Shown one piece after another: positions 15,194 to 26,900 of a stretch of DNA of 64,000 bases (position 1 is its first letter; each line of letters starts with the position of its first letter). The notes beneath the pieces are model-generated. The model was given only the letters and a program-made list of their open reading frames with translations, searched no databases and was not told the origin of the DNA. A program made the translations under genes and the position numbers. The stretch is from Caldilineaceae bacterium (lineage in GTDB: Bacteria > Chloroflexota > Anaerolineae > Caldilineales > Caldilineaceae), in assembly GCA_022827195.1 (NCBI GenBank), contig JAJDTL010000004.1, positions 310,001 to 374,000 of the forward strand, in the 5' to 3' direction.

Positions 15194-17011
15194 CTATTCG
15201 GCCGGACCGAGCTGCCCGTTCAGGATCTGAATGACGACGAAGGAGTCGGCGTAGGGGCTGTTCACGTAGATCGGGTCGCCTTCCGGCAGCCAACCGCTGG
15301 CAAAGCGGCTCGGGACCGGGTTGTTGCCATAGCGCTCCCACAACGGGATCTGCGGCAGCAGTTCGTTGTAGGCCATCGCAATCTTGTCGAGCGCCGCGAT
15401 CTGCATCTCCGCATCGCCGCCTGAACCCGCCTCCTTGACCAGAGCCCACAGGTCCACGTCGCCGACGCTGTCAGTGCTGACGCTCAGGTCGAAGGACATC
15501 CCGGGCAGCTCGATGCTGCCGCCGCCGGCCGCGCCGACACCCGTCGCCGCTGCGTTGTGCGTGCTCAGGTTATTCTCGTAAGCGAAGGACGGATGGGGAT
15601 TGCCTGCGCCCCAGCCGCGAATCGCCAACTCGAATTTGCCTTCGTTGATGTCGATCGGGTGCTGCTGGAAATTGATGCCGCGGAAGCTGGTCTTGAAGCC
15701 GAATGCGGTCAGCTGCTCGGCCACGTTCTCAGCCGCAGCCGACCAGTCGGAGTACTCGGCCGGCGCCGTCAGGTCCCACTCCATGCGGGCGCCGGTGTCG
15801 TCGATCCAGACGCCGTCATCCGCGCGCGAGAAGCCGAGGTCGAGCAGAATCTGCTCGGCCATTTCAAGATCCTGCGTGTAGGGATCGAGAGCCCCAGCCG
15901 CATCCGCGCTCAGCCAGAGCGGCGTAATGTTGTCGGAGAAGCCGCACATGCAGACCTGGGCCACACCGGACTCGGCCAGCGAAACGAACGCGTTCTCTTC
16001 AAAGTTGATCGCGTAGGCCAGCGCCTGCCGCACCTCTTTGACGTTGAACGGGTAGATCGTGTGGTTGAAGTAGAGCGCAGGGCCGCTGTAGATCGGCGCA
16101 CGGATGATGCGGTAGCCCTGGGCCATGAACTCGCGCTCGGTCGCAGGCGGGAAGCCGTGCGTCGCGTAGTCGACGTCGCCCGAAAGCACAAGCGGCGTTA
16201 CGACAGGCGTCTCGCCGTTGTAGTTGACCATGCGGTCGAAGCGGACGGTGTCGGCCCAGTACGAGGTATCGACCTTGTTGAGAATCATCTGCGACTCGGT
16301 GATGCTGCCCGGGTCAATCGAATAAGGCCCGAGCACGACCATCTCATCGGGGCGCAGCTCGTTGAACTCCTGCAGTAGCTGCTTCCAGTCGTCGTCCTCG
16401 TTGGTCATGCCGGCATCGACCAGGTCTCGTGTCCGCTGCGCAAAGTCGCCGTACACCGACGAGGCCGTGATGTGCACTTCGCGCAGTACGCGGCGCGGCA
16501 CCGTTGTCGAAGGTCCGCTCAGGACGAAGTCGACCGTGTGGTCGTCCACCGCCTGAACGTCGTCGAGAAAACGCCAAACCGTCTGGCTGAGCAGGCGCGA
16601 GATGGTAAAGGTGTCGACGACATCCTGCGAGGTGAAGTCGCTGCCGTCGCTCCACTGCGCGCCCTGGATTAGGCTGACGCGTAATGTAACGTCATCGACC
16701 CACTCCCACGACGTGCCCGCGACCGGCATCCAGCTGCCGTCCGCCCACAGGTACATGAACAAAGGCGGTTCCATCAGGGCGCGGTAGATGCCGAGGGTCA
16801 TGCCGTTGGTCACCCACGTGTTGAAGTGGCCGGTTGGTGGGGGCGCGTACGGCCAGGCGGGGTGGAATTCGGCGACGCCTGTACCGGACGGCGCGGCCTC
16901 TTCCTGTGCGGCCGGGGCAGCTTCTCCACCGCCGGCGGGGGCTGCCGGCCCACAAGCGCTGACGATCAGCGCGGCGACGAGCACGATAGCAAGCAAGAAT
17001 CTTTGGTTCAC
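15194..17011 (-). CDS. ABC transporter substrate-binding lipoprotein, SBP family 5 (peptide/opine/sugar type)
   Basis: Predicted 605 residues. The signal peptide ends in lipobox VSAC (Cys20), followed by an Ala/Pro/Glu linker. Family-5 features follow: WEWVDDVTLRVSLIQGAQWSDG with DFTSQDVVDTF, and YPFNVKEVRQALAYAINFEE. It starts with GTG 17011 behind AAGGAGG at ideal spacing. The lipoprotein captures oligopeptides, dipeptides or oligosaccharides outside the cell for the DppBC channel encoded upstream in the same operon. Here the binding protein is the last gene, not the first. Ligand cannot be deduced; family 5 also includes sugar and nickel binders. Confidence 0.88.
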   Translation of the reverse strand: MNQRFLLAIVLVAALIVSACGPAAPAGGGEAAPAAQEEAAPSGTGVAEFHPAWPYAPPPTGHFNTWVTNGMTLGIYRALMEPPLFMYLWADGSWMPVAGTSWEWVDDVTLRVSLIQGAQWSDGSDFTSQDVVDTFTISRLLSQTVWRFLDDVQAVDDHTVDFVLSGPSTTVPRRVLREVHITASSVYGDFAQRTRDLVDAGMTNEDDDWKQLLQEFNELRPDEMVVLGPYSIDPGSITESQMILNKVDTSYWADTVRFDRMVNYNGETPVVTPLVLSGDVDYATHGFPPATEREFMAQGYRIIRAPIYSGPALYFNHTIYPFNVKEVRQALAYAINFEENAFVSLAESGVAQVCMCGFSDNITPLWLSADAAGALDPYTQDLEMAEQILLDLGFSRADDGVWIDDTGARMEWDLTAPAEYSDWSAAAENVAEQLTAFGFKTSFRGINFQQHPIDINEGKFELAIRGWGAGNPHPSFAYENNLSTHNAAATGVGAAGGGSIELPGMSFDLSVSTDSVGDVDLWALVKEAGSGGDAEMQIAALDKIAMAYNELLPQIPLWERYGNNPVPSRFASGWLPEGDPIYVNSPYADSFVVIQILNGQLGPAE

Positions 17012-17108
17012 AGTGTAGCCTCCTTGGGAACTACCATAGGGGTGAATTTATGTTGAGGGAAGGAGCGGCGCTGCCTCAAAGTGCAGGCGCGGCCGGCGAC
17101 CATCCGGG

Positions 17109-17300
17109 TCACTGCTCTCTACTCTTTCCCCAACGAACGAGTAAAGCAACGATCAGCAGAAATATCAGGCCGATGGCGAGCGTGAACTGGGTGATCACAT
17201 ATTCGGCCGTCCCCTTTTCGAGAAAGAAGAGCATGACGCCCGCTACGAAGGCGATGTAAAAGCCGATATGGAATGACGCTCTTCCCAGGGTCGGGTCCAT
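17109..17300 (-). CDS. Small two-helix membrane protein in ABC operon
   Basis: Predicted 63 residues with two hydrophobic segments (~11-25, GFYIAFVAGVMLFFL; ~35-56, VITQFTLAIGLIFLLIVALL) joined by a short Glu/Lys loop, and a basic end (RWGKSREQ). It lies between the ATPase and binding-protein genes, in the same direction, with gaps of 43 and 97 bases. It may be an accessory subunit of the importer. No family recognised. Confidence 0.7.
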   Translation of the reverse strand: MDPTLGRASFHIGFYIAFVAGVMLFFLEKGTAEYVITQFTLAIGLIFLLIVALLVRWGKSREQ

Positions 17301-17343
17301 CGACTAGAGTAGCTCCTTCCCCCAATTGACGCCCGCCGCCAGT

Positions 17344-18372
17344 TTACACAAGCTCGATAGACTCGTTCTTGCGTACGGGGCAGGCCACTGTGCCGCCGTC
17401 AGAGATCCGCTCCAATACAGGAACCGCGTCGTCACATTCACCCGCTACGAAGTAGGGGCAGCGCGGGTGAAACGAGCAGCCCGTCGGCAGATTCAGCAAA
17501 CTCGGGATCTCGGCGCTGCGCAGGTCCACGTGCACCTTCTTTTTGGCCAGCTCCGGGTCGGCTTCGGGCACCGCGCCCAGCAGCGCCTGCGTGTACGGAT
17601 GCCGCGAGTCCGTGATCAGGCGCGAGGTCGGCCCCTCCTCGACAATTCGGCCCAGGTACATGACCGTGATGCGGCCCTCCCACGCAAAATACTTGGCCAG
17701 CGCGAGGTCGTGCGTGATGAACAGAAAGGTCACGTCGAACTCGTCCTTGAGCCGGTAAAGCATGTTCAGCAGACTCACCCGTATCGAGACATCCACCATC
17801 GAGACCGCCTCGTCCGCGACAATGAACTTCGGCTCGACCGTTAAAGCACGGGCGACCGAAACGCGCTGCCGCTGGCCGCCGCTCAGCTGATGCGGATATT
17901 TGTCCAGAAAATCTGCCACCGGCGTGAGATCGACGATCTCGAGCAGCTCGGCCGCCCTGCGCTCCGCGTCGCGGCGCCGGCCCCCCCTGCCGCTACTGTT
18001 AGCCGACTGCCCGCCGCGTTGGGTCTGGTGACGCAGCAGCGGCGTTGTGATCATCTGACGAACGGTCTGCGTGGGGTTGAGCGAGGCGTAGGGGTCCTGG
18101 TGGATGATCTGGACCGCACGGCGGTACTGCTGGTAATCGGCCTTCTCCATTGACGCAATGTCCTGCCCCTGATAAAGGATCTCGCCCTCTGAAGGCGGCA
18201 ACAGGCCGACCACCATGCGGCCCGTCGTACTCTTGCCGCATCCGCTCTCACCGACCAGGCATACGATCTCGCCCGGCTCGATGCCGAGCGAAATTGAGTC
18301 GACCGCGGTCACGCGGTCGCGGCCGCTGCCGAAATATTTGGTTACGTCCCGCAGTTCAATGATCGGCGCCAT
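17344..18372 (-). CDS. Oligopeptide/dipeptide ABC transporter ATP-binding protein, OppF/DppF type
   Basis: Predicted 342 residues. Walker A GESGCGKSTTGR, signature LSGGQRQRVSVAR, and H-loop FITHDLALA are present, with the Opp/Dpp C-terminal extension and its Cys-rich motif (PTGCSFHPRCPYF). The Walker B region reads FIVADEAVSMVD, with Ala where Pro is usual after the catalytic Glu. A Ser/Gly/Arg-rich insert (~133-150) interrupts the helical domain. It would power import with its OppD-type partner encoded just upstream. Confidence 0.92.
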   Translation of the reverse strand: MAPIIELRDVTKYFGSGRDRVTAVDSISLGIEPGEIVCLVGESGCGKSTTGRMVVGLLPPSEGEILYQGQDIASMEKADYQQYRRAVQIIHQDPYASLNPTQTVRQMITTPLLRHQTQRGGQSANSSGRGGRRRDAERRAAELLEIVDLTPVADFLDKYPHQLSGGQRQRVSVARALTVEPKFIVADEAVSMVDVSIRVSLLNMLYRLKDEFDVTFLFITHDLALAKYFAWEGRITVMYLGRIVEEGPTSRLITDSRHPYTQALLGAVPEADPELAKKKVHVDLRSAEIPSLLNLPTGCSFHPRCPYFVAGECDDAVPVLERISDGGTVACPVRKNESIELV

Positions 18373-18450
18373 GCGATGCGGCCTCCGCCGGCCGCGCTGA
18401 GTCAGATCCTCGCGTCCAACCCGTCTCGCCGCTCAGGTCGACCGTCGCGC

Positions 18451-19524
18451 TCATGCCGTCCTCCTGCCGCGCAAGCCGTTGCGTTCGATGTCCTCCTGCA
18501 CAGCGTCGATATGCCAGCAGGCAGCGAAGTGGTTGTCGCCGACACGGGCCAGCCCCGGCTCTTCACTGCTGCAACGCTCGCTGGCATAGGGGCAGCGCGG
18601 GTGAAATTTGCAGCCGCTTGGCAGGTTGATCAGGTCGGGCGGCGAGCCCGGGATCGACGAGAGCTCCTCGAAGCCGCCCGTCACGGTCGGAACCGCCCGG
18701 ATCAGCCCCAGCGAGTAGGGATGGCGCGGGCGGTAGAAGATGTCGCTGACCGGCCCGAGCTCGACCACCTGCCCAGCGTACATGGTCGCCACGCGATCGG
18801 CCAGCTCCGCCGCGATCGCCAGGTCATGCGAAATGAAAATCATCGTGAAATGCAGGTCTTCCTTCAGCCTGCGCAGCAGGTCGATAATTGTGCGCTGCGT
18901 AAGGATGTCTAACGCGGTGGTCGGCTCGTCCAAAATCAAAATCTGCGGATCGAGCAGCAGTGCAATCGCCAGCAGCGTGCGCTGCCGCATACCGCCGCTC
19001 AGCTCATGCGCGTAAGCGTCGATCACCCGGTCCGGATCCAGCTGCACAAAGCGCAGCAGATCAAGAAACCGTTCGCGCACTTCGCTGCGGTTGTTCCAAT
19101 TGTGCGCTTTGGCCGTGTCCCACACCTGGTCCCACACTTTGAGTACGGGATTGAACGCGTTGAGTGCCGATTGGAAGACCATGGCACAGTCGCGCCAGCG
19201 AAACTCGCGCAGCGGCCCTTCGTCCAGCGAAAGGACGTCAAGCTCGCGGCCGTCACGACGGTAAATGATCTCACCCGGGCTGACCTCGGCCGTTTCGACG
19301 AGCAGGCGGACGATTCCCAGCCCAAGCGTGGTCTTTCCGGAGCCGCTCTCGCCGATGAGGGCCAGGCTTTCGCCCGCCTGCAGGTCGAGGGTGACGCCCC
19401 GCACCGCCTGGACGCTGCCCCGCCGAGTGCGGTAGCTGACATGGACGTTCAGCAGGCTAAGGGGCGGCTGGCTGCCGTTGCCGTCGCTGCTCTGGCGCCA
19501 GGAAAGGTCGGTGGTCCGGGTCAT
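18451..19524 (-). CDS. Oligopeptide/dipeptide ABC transporter ATP-binding protein, OppD/DppD type
   Basis: Predicted 357 residues with Walker A GESGSGKTTLGLG, signature LSGGMRQRTLLAIAL, Walker B ILILDEPTTALD, H-loop FISHDLAIA, and the C-terminal Opp/Dpp Cys motif (PSGCKFHPRCPYASERC). It forms a heterodimeric ATPase with the OppF-type protein (gap 78 bases). The gene starts 24 bases after the DppC-type permease stop, consistent with one transcript. Confidence 0.92.
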   Translation of the reverse strand: MTRTTDLSWRQSSDGNGSQPPLSLLNVHVSYRTRRGSVQAVRGVTLDLQAGESLALIGESGSGKTTLGLGIVRLLVETAEVSPGEIIYRRDGRELDVLSLDEGPLREFRWRDCAMVFQSALNAFNPVLKVWDQVWDTAKAHNWNNRSEVRERFLDLLRFVQLDPDRVIDAYAHELSGGMRQRTLLAIALLLDPQILILDEPTTALDILTQRTIIDLLRRLKEDLHFTMIFISHDLAIAAELADRVATMYAGQVVELGPVSDIFYRPRHPYSLGLIRAVPTVTGGFEELSSIPGSPPDLINLPSGCKFHPRCPYASERCSSEEPGLARVGDNHFAACWHIDAVQEDIERNGLRGRRTA

Positions 19525-19548
19525 GGTGTGTGCGGTTCGGCCTGTCCT

Positions 19549-20457
19549 CTACTCGCTGGCCCGCAGGCGGGGGTTGAAGACCAGCTCGAGCGAGCGGGTC
19601 ATCGAAATGATTGCCAGCTGCAAAATCGCGATGGCGACGATTGGCGCCATGATGTACCACACGCTGTCCTTGTAGAAGATGGCCCCGCGTACCCACGCCA
19701 ACTGGATCATCACGCTCCAGTTGCCCGCCGATATCGGCACCAGGCCCAGGAACACCAGGCCGGCCTGCTGGTACACGGCAAAGGTCATGCCCAGCGCGAA
19801 GCTGACAACGATGTAGGGCATCATATTGGGCACCATCTCGCGCAGAACAATGTGCCAGACGCCCAGGTCGAGCGCGCGCGCGGCCTCGATAAAGTCCCGC
19901 TGTTTCAGCGAAAGCGCCTGCGCCCGCAGCGCCCGCAGCAGAGTCGGCCAGTTCAGCAGACCCATCAGGACGCCAAGCAGCGTCAGGCTGTTGAGAGAAA
20001 TGAATGCCGCCAGCACCGCCAGCAGCGGAAACTGTGGGATCGTCAGAATGATGTCCGTGATCGACATGACCGCGCTGTCCACCCAGCCGCCGATGAAACC
20101 GCTGAGCGTGCCGAAGACGACCGCGATTACGGTCGAGATGAGCGCGGCCAGAAAGGCAACGTAGATGACATCTTTGCCGCCGTTGACGATCTGTGACCAG
20201 ATATCGCGGCCCTGGTGATCGGTCCCGAGCGGGTGCTCAAGCGTGGGCGTAATGTAGATTCTGTCAATCTTGGTCTTGGTGTCCAGCTCGATTAAGAGCG
20301 GGCCGGCGTATGAGAGCAGGACCATGAAGACTACGACAAGGAAGCCGATGAAGCCGACTTTGTTGTAGGCGAGAAGCCGCACCGAGAGGCGCAGCCCCTT
20401 CCACGCGCTGTTCAGGAGGCTGTCGCCCTGTTCGTAGTTGATGCTCTCCGCCGTCAT
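19549..20457 (-). CDS. ABC transporter permease, DppC/OppC type
   Basis: Predicted 302 residues with about six membrane segments. The DppC hallmark GTDHQGRDIWSQIVNGG follows the first segment, and the EAA loop is EAARALDLGVWHIVLREMVP. It pairs with the DppB-type permease encoded 75 bases upstream to form the channel. GGGAGAAGAGAG precedes ATG. Confidence 0.92.
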   Translation of the reverse strand: MTAESINYEQGDSLLNSAWKGLRLSVRLLAYNKVGFIGFLVVVFMVLLSYAGPLLIELDTKTKIDRIYITPTLEHPLGTDHQGRDIWSQIVNGGKDVIYVAFLAALISTVIAVVFGTLSGFIGGWVDSAVMSITDIILTIPQFPLLAVLAAFISLNSLTLLGVLMGLLNWPTLLRALRAQALSLKQRDFIEAARALDLGVWHIVLREMVPNMMPYIVVSFALGMTFAVYQQAGLVFLGLVPISAGNWSVMIQLAWVRGAIFYKDSVWYIMAPIVAIAILQLAIISMTRSLELVFNPRLRASE

Positions 20458-20532
20458 CTCTCTTCTCCCCCGTCCACAAGGCGGACTCCCTGGGCCGCCG
20501 CTTCGGCGGCCGCCGCGACCGGACTGCTCCTC

Positions 20533-21615
20533 TTAGTTGTCCTGCAACTTGATGCGCGGATCGAGCCAGCCGTAAAGGACATCGGCGAAGAAATTGGCGA
20601 AAATCACCGAAAAAGTGATGATAAGGAATATCCCCTGCATCAGCGTATAGTCGCGCTGGTTGATCGCCTGCCCCAGCATCCGCCCGATCCCGCCGTATTC
20701 GAAGATCTGCTCGACCAGCAGCGATCCGCCGACAACGAAGCCGACCCGGATCGTCAGAATCGTAAAGAGCGGCAGGATGGCGTTCCGTCCCACGTACGCG
20801 GTCGTGATGCGCCACTCTCTGAGGCCGCGCGCCTTGGCAATCGTCACGTAGTCCTCGCCCAGCGTGCTGATCGTATTGCTCTTCATGCTCAGCATCCAGA
20901 AACCGATGCTGGTCAGCACATATGTGGAGATCGGCAGCGCGCCATGAAAAAGCGCGTCCGCAAAAAATTCGAGATTGAAACCGGGCACCATGCCGGACGA
21001 GTATGCCCCCCGCATGGCCCCGATCGGTATGATCTTCCACTGCACGCCCAGCCACACCACCAGCAGGAGCCCAATCAGAAAGTCCGGCACCGAGCTGATC
21101 ACCGAGCTGACCACGGTAAAGCCGTGGTCAAGCCAGCTGTCGCGGCGGTAGGCCATGATGACGCCCAGCAGGACGCCGAACGTGAAGCTGAGGAGCAGCC
21201 CCAACCCCACACTGAAAAGCGTCCACGGTAGAAAACGCAGGATGACCTCGGTCACGGTCGTGCCCGGCGACAGGACAGACTGGCCGAAGTTGCCCCGCGC
21301 AAGGTTCTGCAGGTAGGAGAAATACTGCAAAATGACCGGCTCGTCCAGGTCGATTGCGAAGAGGGCCGCGGCCTGGTCCTGCGCCTCGTGGACCGGCATG
21401 CCATAGGTCACGATCAGCTGGTTGACGTAGATCTCGATCGGGTTGCCCGGCAGCAGGCGGACCAGGAAGAAGATGATGGTGGTGACGATGAAGATGGTGG
21501 CGAGGGCGCGCAGGAACTTGCGGAAGAAATAGGAGCGCCAGATTGCGCGCACGGCCGAGAACGGGTTGGCCATGCGTCCGGGACTGACGTTCGATACGTC
21601 AGCTGTCGTTGCCAT
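20533..21615 (-). CDS. ABC transporter permease, DppB/OppB type
   Basis: Predicted 360 residues. After a basic N-terminus come about six membrane segments, with the EAA loop TIAKARGLREWRITTAYVGR and the typical ending DPRIKL. It is the first gene of the five-component importer operon (B, C, D, F, small membrane protein, binding protein) running to 15194. An extended -10 lies at 21754, ~140 bases upstream. Confidence 0.92.
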   Translation of the reverse strand: MATTADVSNVSPGRMANPFSAVRAIWRSYFFRKFLRALATIFIVTTIIFFLVRLLPGNPIEIYVNQLIVTYGMPVHEAQDQAAALFAIDLDEPVILQYFSYLQNLARGNFGQSVLSPGTTVTEVILRFLPWTLFSVGLGLLLSFTFGVLLGVIMAYRRDSWLDHGFTVVSSVISSVPDFLIGLLLVVWLGVQWKIIPIGAMRGAYSSGMVPGFNLEFFADALFHGALPISTYVLTSIGFWMLSMKSNTISTLGEDYVTIAKARGLREWRITTAYVGRNAILPLFTILTIRVGFVVGGSLLVEQIFEYGGIGRMLGQAINQRDYTLMQGIFLIITFSVIFANFFADVLYGWLDPRIKLQDN

Positions 21616-21753
21616 ATCGTCTATTCCCGCCTTGCCGAAAGAAGGTTGCCAGGGCCGACCTCGCCGCTGAGGGGGGTAGCAAGGCGAGAAACATTTGCCG
21701 GACTACGTCCGGCACTCCCGAAGACCTGCCCGGCGCAACCCTGAGGCGCATCT

Positions 21754-21762
21754 ATTGTAGCA
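21754..21762 (-). promoter_or_regulatory. Extended -10 promoter element for the peptide-type ABC operon
   Basis: Minus strand TGCTACAAT (TACAAT at 21754-21759, TG at 21761-21762). Only a weak -35 candidate (TTGTTT, 16-base spacer) is present. It sits in the ~300-base divergent gap shared with maeB. Confidence 0.45.
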
Positions 21763-21916
21763 CACAGGCCGGCGGAAACAAATTTTCAGGGCGGTTCGTT
21801 CGAAAGCCTTTATCGCCCGATCTGTCTGCAAAATGGTGGACGCGCTACGTGCGCATCCAAACCGCTTGGCATACAATGGATCAGAATAAAGAGACTCGCA
21901 GACGCGGAGAATCACA

Positions 21917-24187
<2,271 letters not shown>

Positions 24188-24205
24188 AGGCGCAACGCCC
24201 CGATT

Positions 24206-24538
24206 CTAAATGTTCCAGGACTCGTCGCAGTTTGAGACCGTGTACACTATCACCTCCGCCGCCGCCTCCACCTGCGGCCAGACCTCCTGGTGAATGTCGC
24301 GGGCGACCCACGCTTGGCGCTGCTCCTCGCTTTCCCAAAAAGAGAACACTTCGTGCGAAAATGGTGGCTTGATTGCCCCCATCGCGTCGAGCGCCTCCTC
24401 CGGCAGCGGCGTCATCAGAGAGGCGCTGATGAAGCCGGGCTGCTGCTTCATCGCCTCCATCCAAACGTCGACAATCACTCTTTCGAGTTCGGCGTCGTTA
24501 CCATCCTTGGCATTGAAATATACGTCCAGCGAAATCAT
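24206..24538 (-). CDS. Antibiotic biosynthesis monooxygenase (ABM) domain protein
   Basis: Predicted 110 residues with the ferredoxin-like ABM fold pattern: an opening beta strand MISLDVYFNAKDG, helix DAELERVIVDVWMEAM, then PGFISASL and HEVFSFWESEEQRQAW. ABM proteins are small dimers; some are quinol monooxygenases or haem-degrading enzymes, many are uncharacterised. It is convergent with maeB, and 56 bases follow the SMP-30 gene upstream, so those two may be co-transcribed. Confidence 0.8.
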   Translation of the reverse strand: MISLDVYFNAKDGNDAELERVIVDVWMEAMKQQPGFISASLMTPLPEEALDAMGAIKPPFSHEVFSFWESEEQRQAWVARDIHQEVWPQVEAAAEVIVYTVSNCDESWNI

Positions 24539-24594
24539 GCTTTCTTCCTTCGGTCGTGTGGGAAGCGCCTGCCGTCTTCCCTCTCTGATTTACT

Positions 24595-25482
24595 TCAAAA
24601 TGCGCGTCTGCCCGCGGTCTTGACCCGAACGCGATACAGCGAGGTGCCGGCCGTGACGAAGAGGCTCTTCATGTCCTCCTCCCCCCAGCAAAAGTTGGCG
24701 CAACCCTGGGGCGTGTATATGACACCGAGACAGGTGGCGCCGGCGTCGAAGACGTGGATGCCGCCCGGCCCGGTCACGTAGAGGTTTCCCTCGCTGTCGA
24801 CCTTCATGCCGTCGGGCACACCGTCGCGCTCGCCGGTCGGCTCGGCCCAGACGCGGCTATTGGCGAGAGTGCCCCTGGCTTCGACGTCGAAGATCCGCAC
24901 GTGGCCGCGCATCGTGTCGTTGACATACAGCTGCGACTCGTCCAGCGAGAAGCAGAGGCCGTTGGGCTGGTCGAAGTCGCTGACCAGCAGCGTGAGTGCC
25001 CGGCTCTCGGGGTCGAGGCGATAGACGCCCTGGAAGGTCAGTTGCTGCTCGCGCGGCAGCCCGTAATACTCCATGCGGCCGAAGCCGGGGTCGGTGAAAT
25101 AGATCGAGCCGTCGCTCTTGACCACGATGTCGTTCGGGCTGTTGAGCTCCTTGCCCGCGTAGTGCGTCGCCAGGACCGTAACCGAGCCGTCGGCCTCGGT
25201 GCGGGTCACGCGGCTGGTCGCGTGCTCGCACGTCACGACCCGGCCCTGCGGATCGTAGGCATTGCCGTTGGCCATATTGCTCGGCTGACGCCAGGTCTCA
25301 ATCGAGCCGTCCGGCCGCCAGCGACGCATGATGTTGCCGGGTATGTCGCTGAAAATGAGGTGGTTCTCAACGTGGTTCCAGATCGGTCCTTCGGTGAAGT
25401 CGAAGCCGCTGCCGACCTCCTCAATGTCCAAGTCATCGCCAATAACCGAGCGGAATCTGTCGTGACGGATCTCTGCGTTCAT
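24595..25482 (-). CDS. SMP-30/gluconolactonase/LRE-family sugar lactonase
   Basis: Predicted 295-residue six-bladed propeller. Family metal ligands can be seen: Glu in FTEGPIW, Asn in LNSPNDIVV, Asn in QPNGLCF, Asp in GVPDGMKVD. Motifs FTDPGFG and NGNAYDPQGRVVTCEH are standard. These Ca2+/Zn2+ enzymes open sugar lactones such as gluconolactone or xylonolactone, the product of sugar dehydrogenases. It is a paralogue of the protein at 33021. Confidence 0.9.
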   Translation of the reverse strand: MNAEIRHDRFRSVIGDDLDIEEVGSGFDFTEGPIWNHVENHLIFSDIPGNIMRRWRPDGSIETWRQPSNMANGNAYDPQGRVVTCEHATSRVTRTEADGSVTVLATHYAGKELNSPNDIVVKSDGSIYFTDPGFGRMEYYGLPREQQLTFQGVYRLDPESRALTLLVSDFDQPNGLCFSLDESQLYVNDTMRGHVRIFDVEARGTLANSRVWAEPTGERDGVPDGMKVDSEGNLYVTGPGGIHVFDAGATCLGVIYTPQGCANFCWGEEDMKSLFVTAGTSLYRVRVKTAGRRAF

Positions 25483-25588
25483 TACGTTCTCCAGGAGTTC
25501 TAGCTGTTATCTTAGCGCAGCCTCAGCACGCATCGGTAGGAGCCTCGGTGGAACATGCTTTCAGAGTGAACATTGACACAAGAGTCGC

Positions 25589-26413
25589 TCAACCAAGCGA
25601 TGTGACACCGGCCCCGCTAAACGACAGATTCAATACTCTCTTCCGCAAGACCTGCTCCTGATCCAAGAGTTTTGCGAAGTCTTCATCGATTTCAAACAGT
25701 TGCCTGGCAGCGTCGAAGGCGACCTGCTCCAGCATGCCGAGCGCTTCTCTCCATTCCGCCTGTTGTCCTCCCCGGCTCGCGCCCAGGAGTTCGGGCGAAG
25801 GATTCGGCGCGGTATCCGTCAGCAACTGCCACTGATCGATCAAGCGGTCATCAAAGCTGTCGAGGACATGTTCATTGCGCGACCTCAACGGTCTGATCAT
25901 TTCTTCGACCGGTTTGAATCTAAGCGTTCCCGGGGGACTCCCGTCAGCTTTGCCTCCGCCCGGCCTCTTCTCGCGTTTCTCGATCCTATCAAAGTAGCTC
26001 TCTGCCTCATTGGGAAAACGTCTGAGATACTGTAGCTCCAGGAGGATTTCGAAGACGGGTCTCAGGAGTACGGTTGAGCTGGCCAGCGACCCGATCTGGA
26101 CTAGGTATAGGGAATCCTTGAGGAAGACTGAGGCAGACAGGTGATTGGCTACGACCAAGTGCTGGAACAGCGTTGTTTTGGCATGCACGCGCTTGCGCAA
26201 GAAAAGCGCCGCGTCGCTATGGCATTCCAGCAGGTCGGTCAGATGGTCGATTTGGGGGCGCCAACCGTCAACCGAGCGCTTCGTGCCTGCGGAAATCAAT
26301 CTGAGCGCCTGCCAACTGTTTCCTGACGGCAGGTACTCGGTGTTTGTGCCTTCATAAGACGGCGGCTGAAATGAAGTTTCAGGCTCTGTGTTGCTCCCGC
26401 TGTTCGAACTCAT
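25589..26413 (-). CDS. Hypothetical helical protein, DUF5677-like
   Basis: Predicted 274 residues, mainly helical, soluble. Central text (AKTTLFQHLVVANHLSASVF; VLLRPVFEILLELQYL) resembles uncharacterised bacterial DUF5677-type proteins, in which a helical bundle has conserved Arg/Glu residues. I recall no function. It lies just downstream of the PIN toxin gene in the same direction (gap 58 bases) and could be co-transcribed with the toxin-antitoxin pair. Confidence 0.6.
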   Translation of the reverse strand: MSSNSGSNTEPETSFQPPSYEGTNTEYLPSGNSWQALRLISAGTKRSVDGWRPQIDHLTDLLECHSDAALFLRKRVHAKTTLFQHLVVANHLSASVFLKDSLYLVQIGSLASSTVLLRPVFEILLELQYLRRFPNEAESYFDRIEKREKRPGGGKADGSPPGTLRFKPVEEMIRPLRSRNEHVLDSFDDRLIDQWQLLTDTAPNPSPELLGASRGGQQAEWREALGMLEQVAFDAARQLFEIDEDFAKLLDQEQVLRKRVLNLSFSGAGVTSLG

Positions 26414-26471
26414 GTCTTTGAGAGGTACCTGTCTTCTTTCTGTCTTCCGGCTCGATCACGTCCGGCCGCTT

Positions 26472-26900
26472 TCAAGCCGGGTCGAGCGTCTCCAGAGTGA
26501 GAATCAGGTGTCCAAACGCGGTTCCGGCGACGGCATTAGCAAATCGAGCATCGGACGTTACCATAAATGCACGCAGTCTGCGTGCCAATGCAAGATTGAA
26601 ACAGTCATAGACCGGGTGCCCCAGTTCGAGGGACAGTTTGACTGCGTCGGAACAAACAGCTAATTCATTTGCCCAACTTACGGGAATTCGAGGAATGGAT
26701 TCGGCGATTTCCAGGGCTTCATTGTGTTCTAACTCGCCCATTCGGACCTTTCGCCAAAGCGCATTGCCGACCTCTGAAGCCAGCAACCGAGGAGCGTAGA
26801 GATCGTATTCCCTTTCCAGCAGTGCGCCGGCGCGCTCGGAAAACTCTTCGTCCACAAACCACTTGATTGCCACGCTGGCGTCCACCACCAACCGCATCAA
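26472..26900 (-). CDS. PIN-domain ribonuclease toxin, VapC/FitB type
   Basis: Predicted 142 residues with the four acidic PIN residues in place: Asp7 (VVDAS), Glu43 (ASEVGN), Asp99 (VYDCFN) and Asp117 (TSDARF). Such proteins cleave tRNA or other RNA using Mg2+ when not bound by antitoxin. The start overlaps the antitoxin stop by four bases, so translation is coupled, as is usual for these modules. Confidence 0.92.
   Translation of the reverse strand: MMRLVVDASVAIKWFVDEEFSERAGALLEREYDLYAPRLLASEVGNALWRKVRMGELEHNEALEIAESIPRIPVSWANELAVCSDAVKLSLELGHPVYDCFNLALARRLRAFMVTSDARFANAVAGTAFGHLILTLETLDPA

Noticed and set aside
19006..20196. 396-codon plus-strand frame
   Set aside because: Lies antisense to the DppC and OppD genes; composition is Arg/Gln/His-rich as expected of a shadow.
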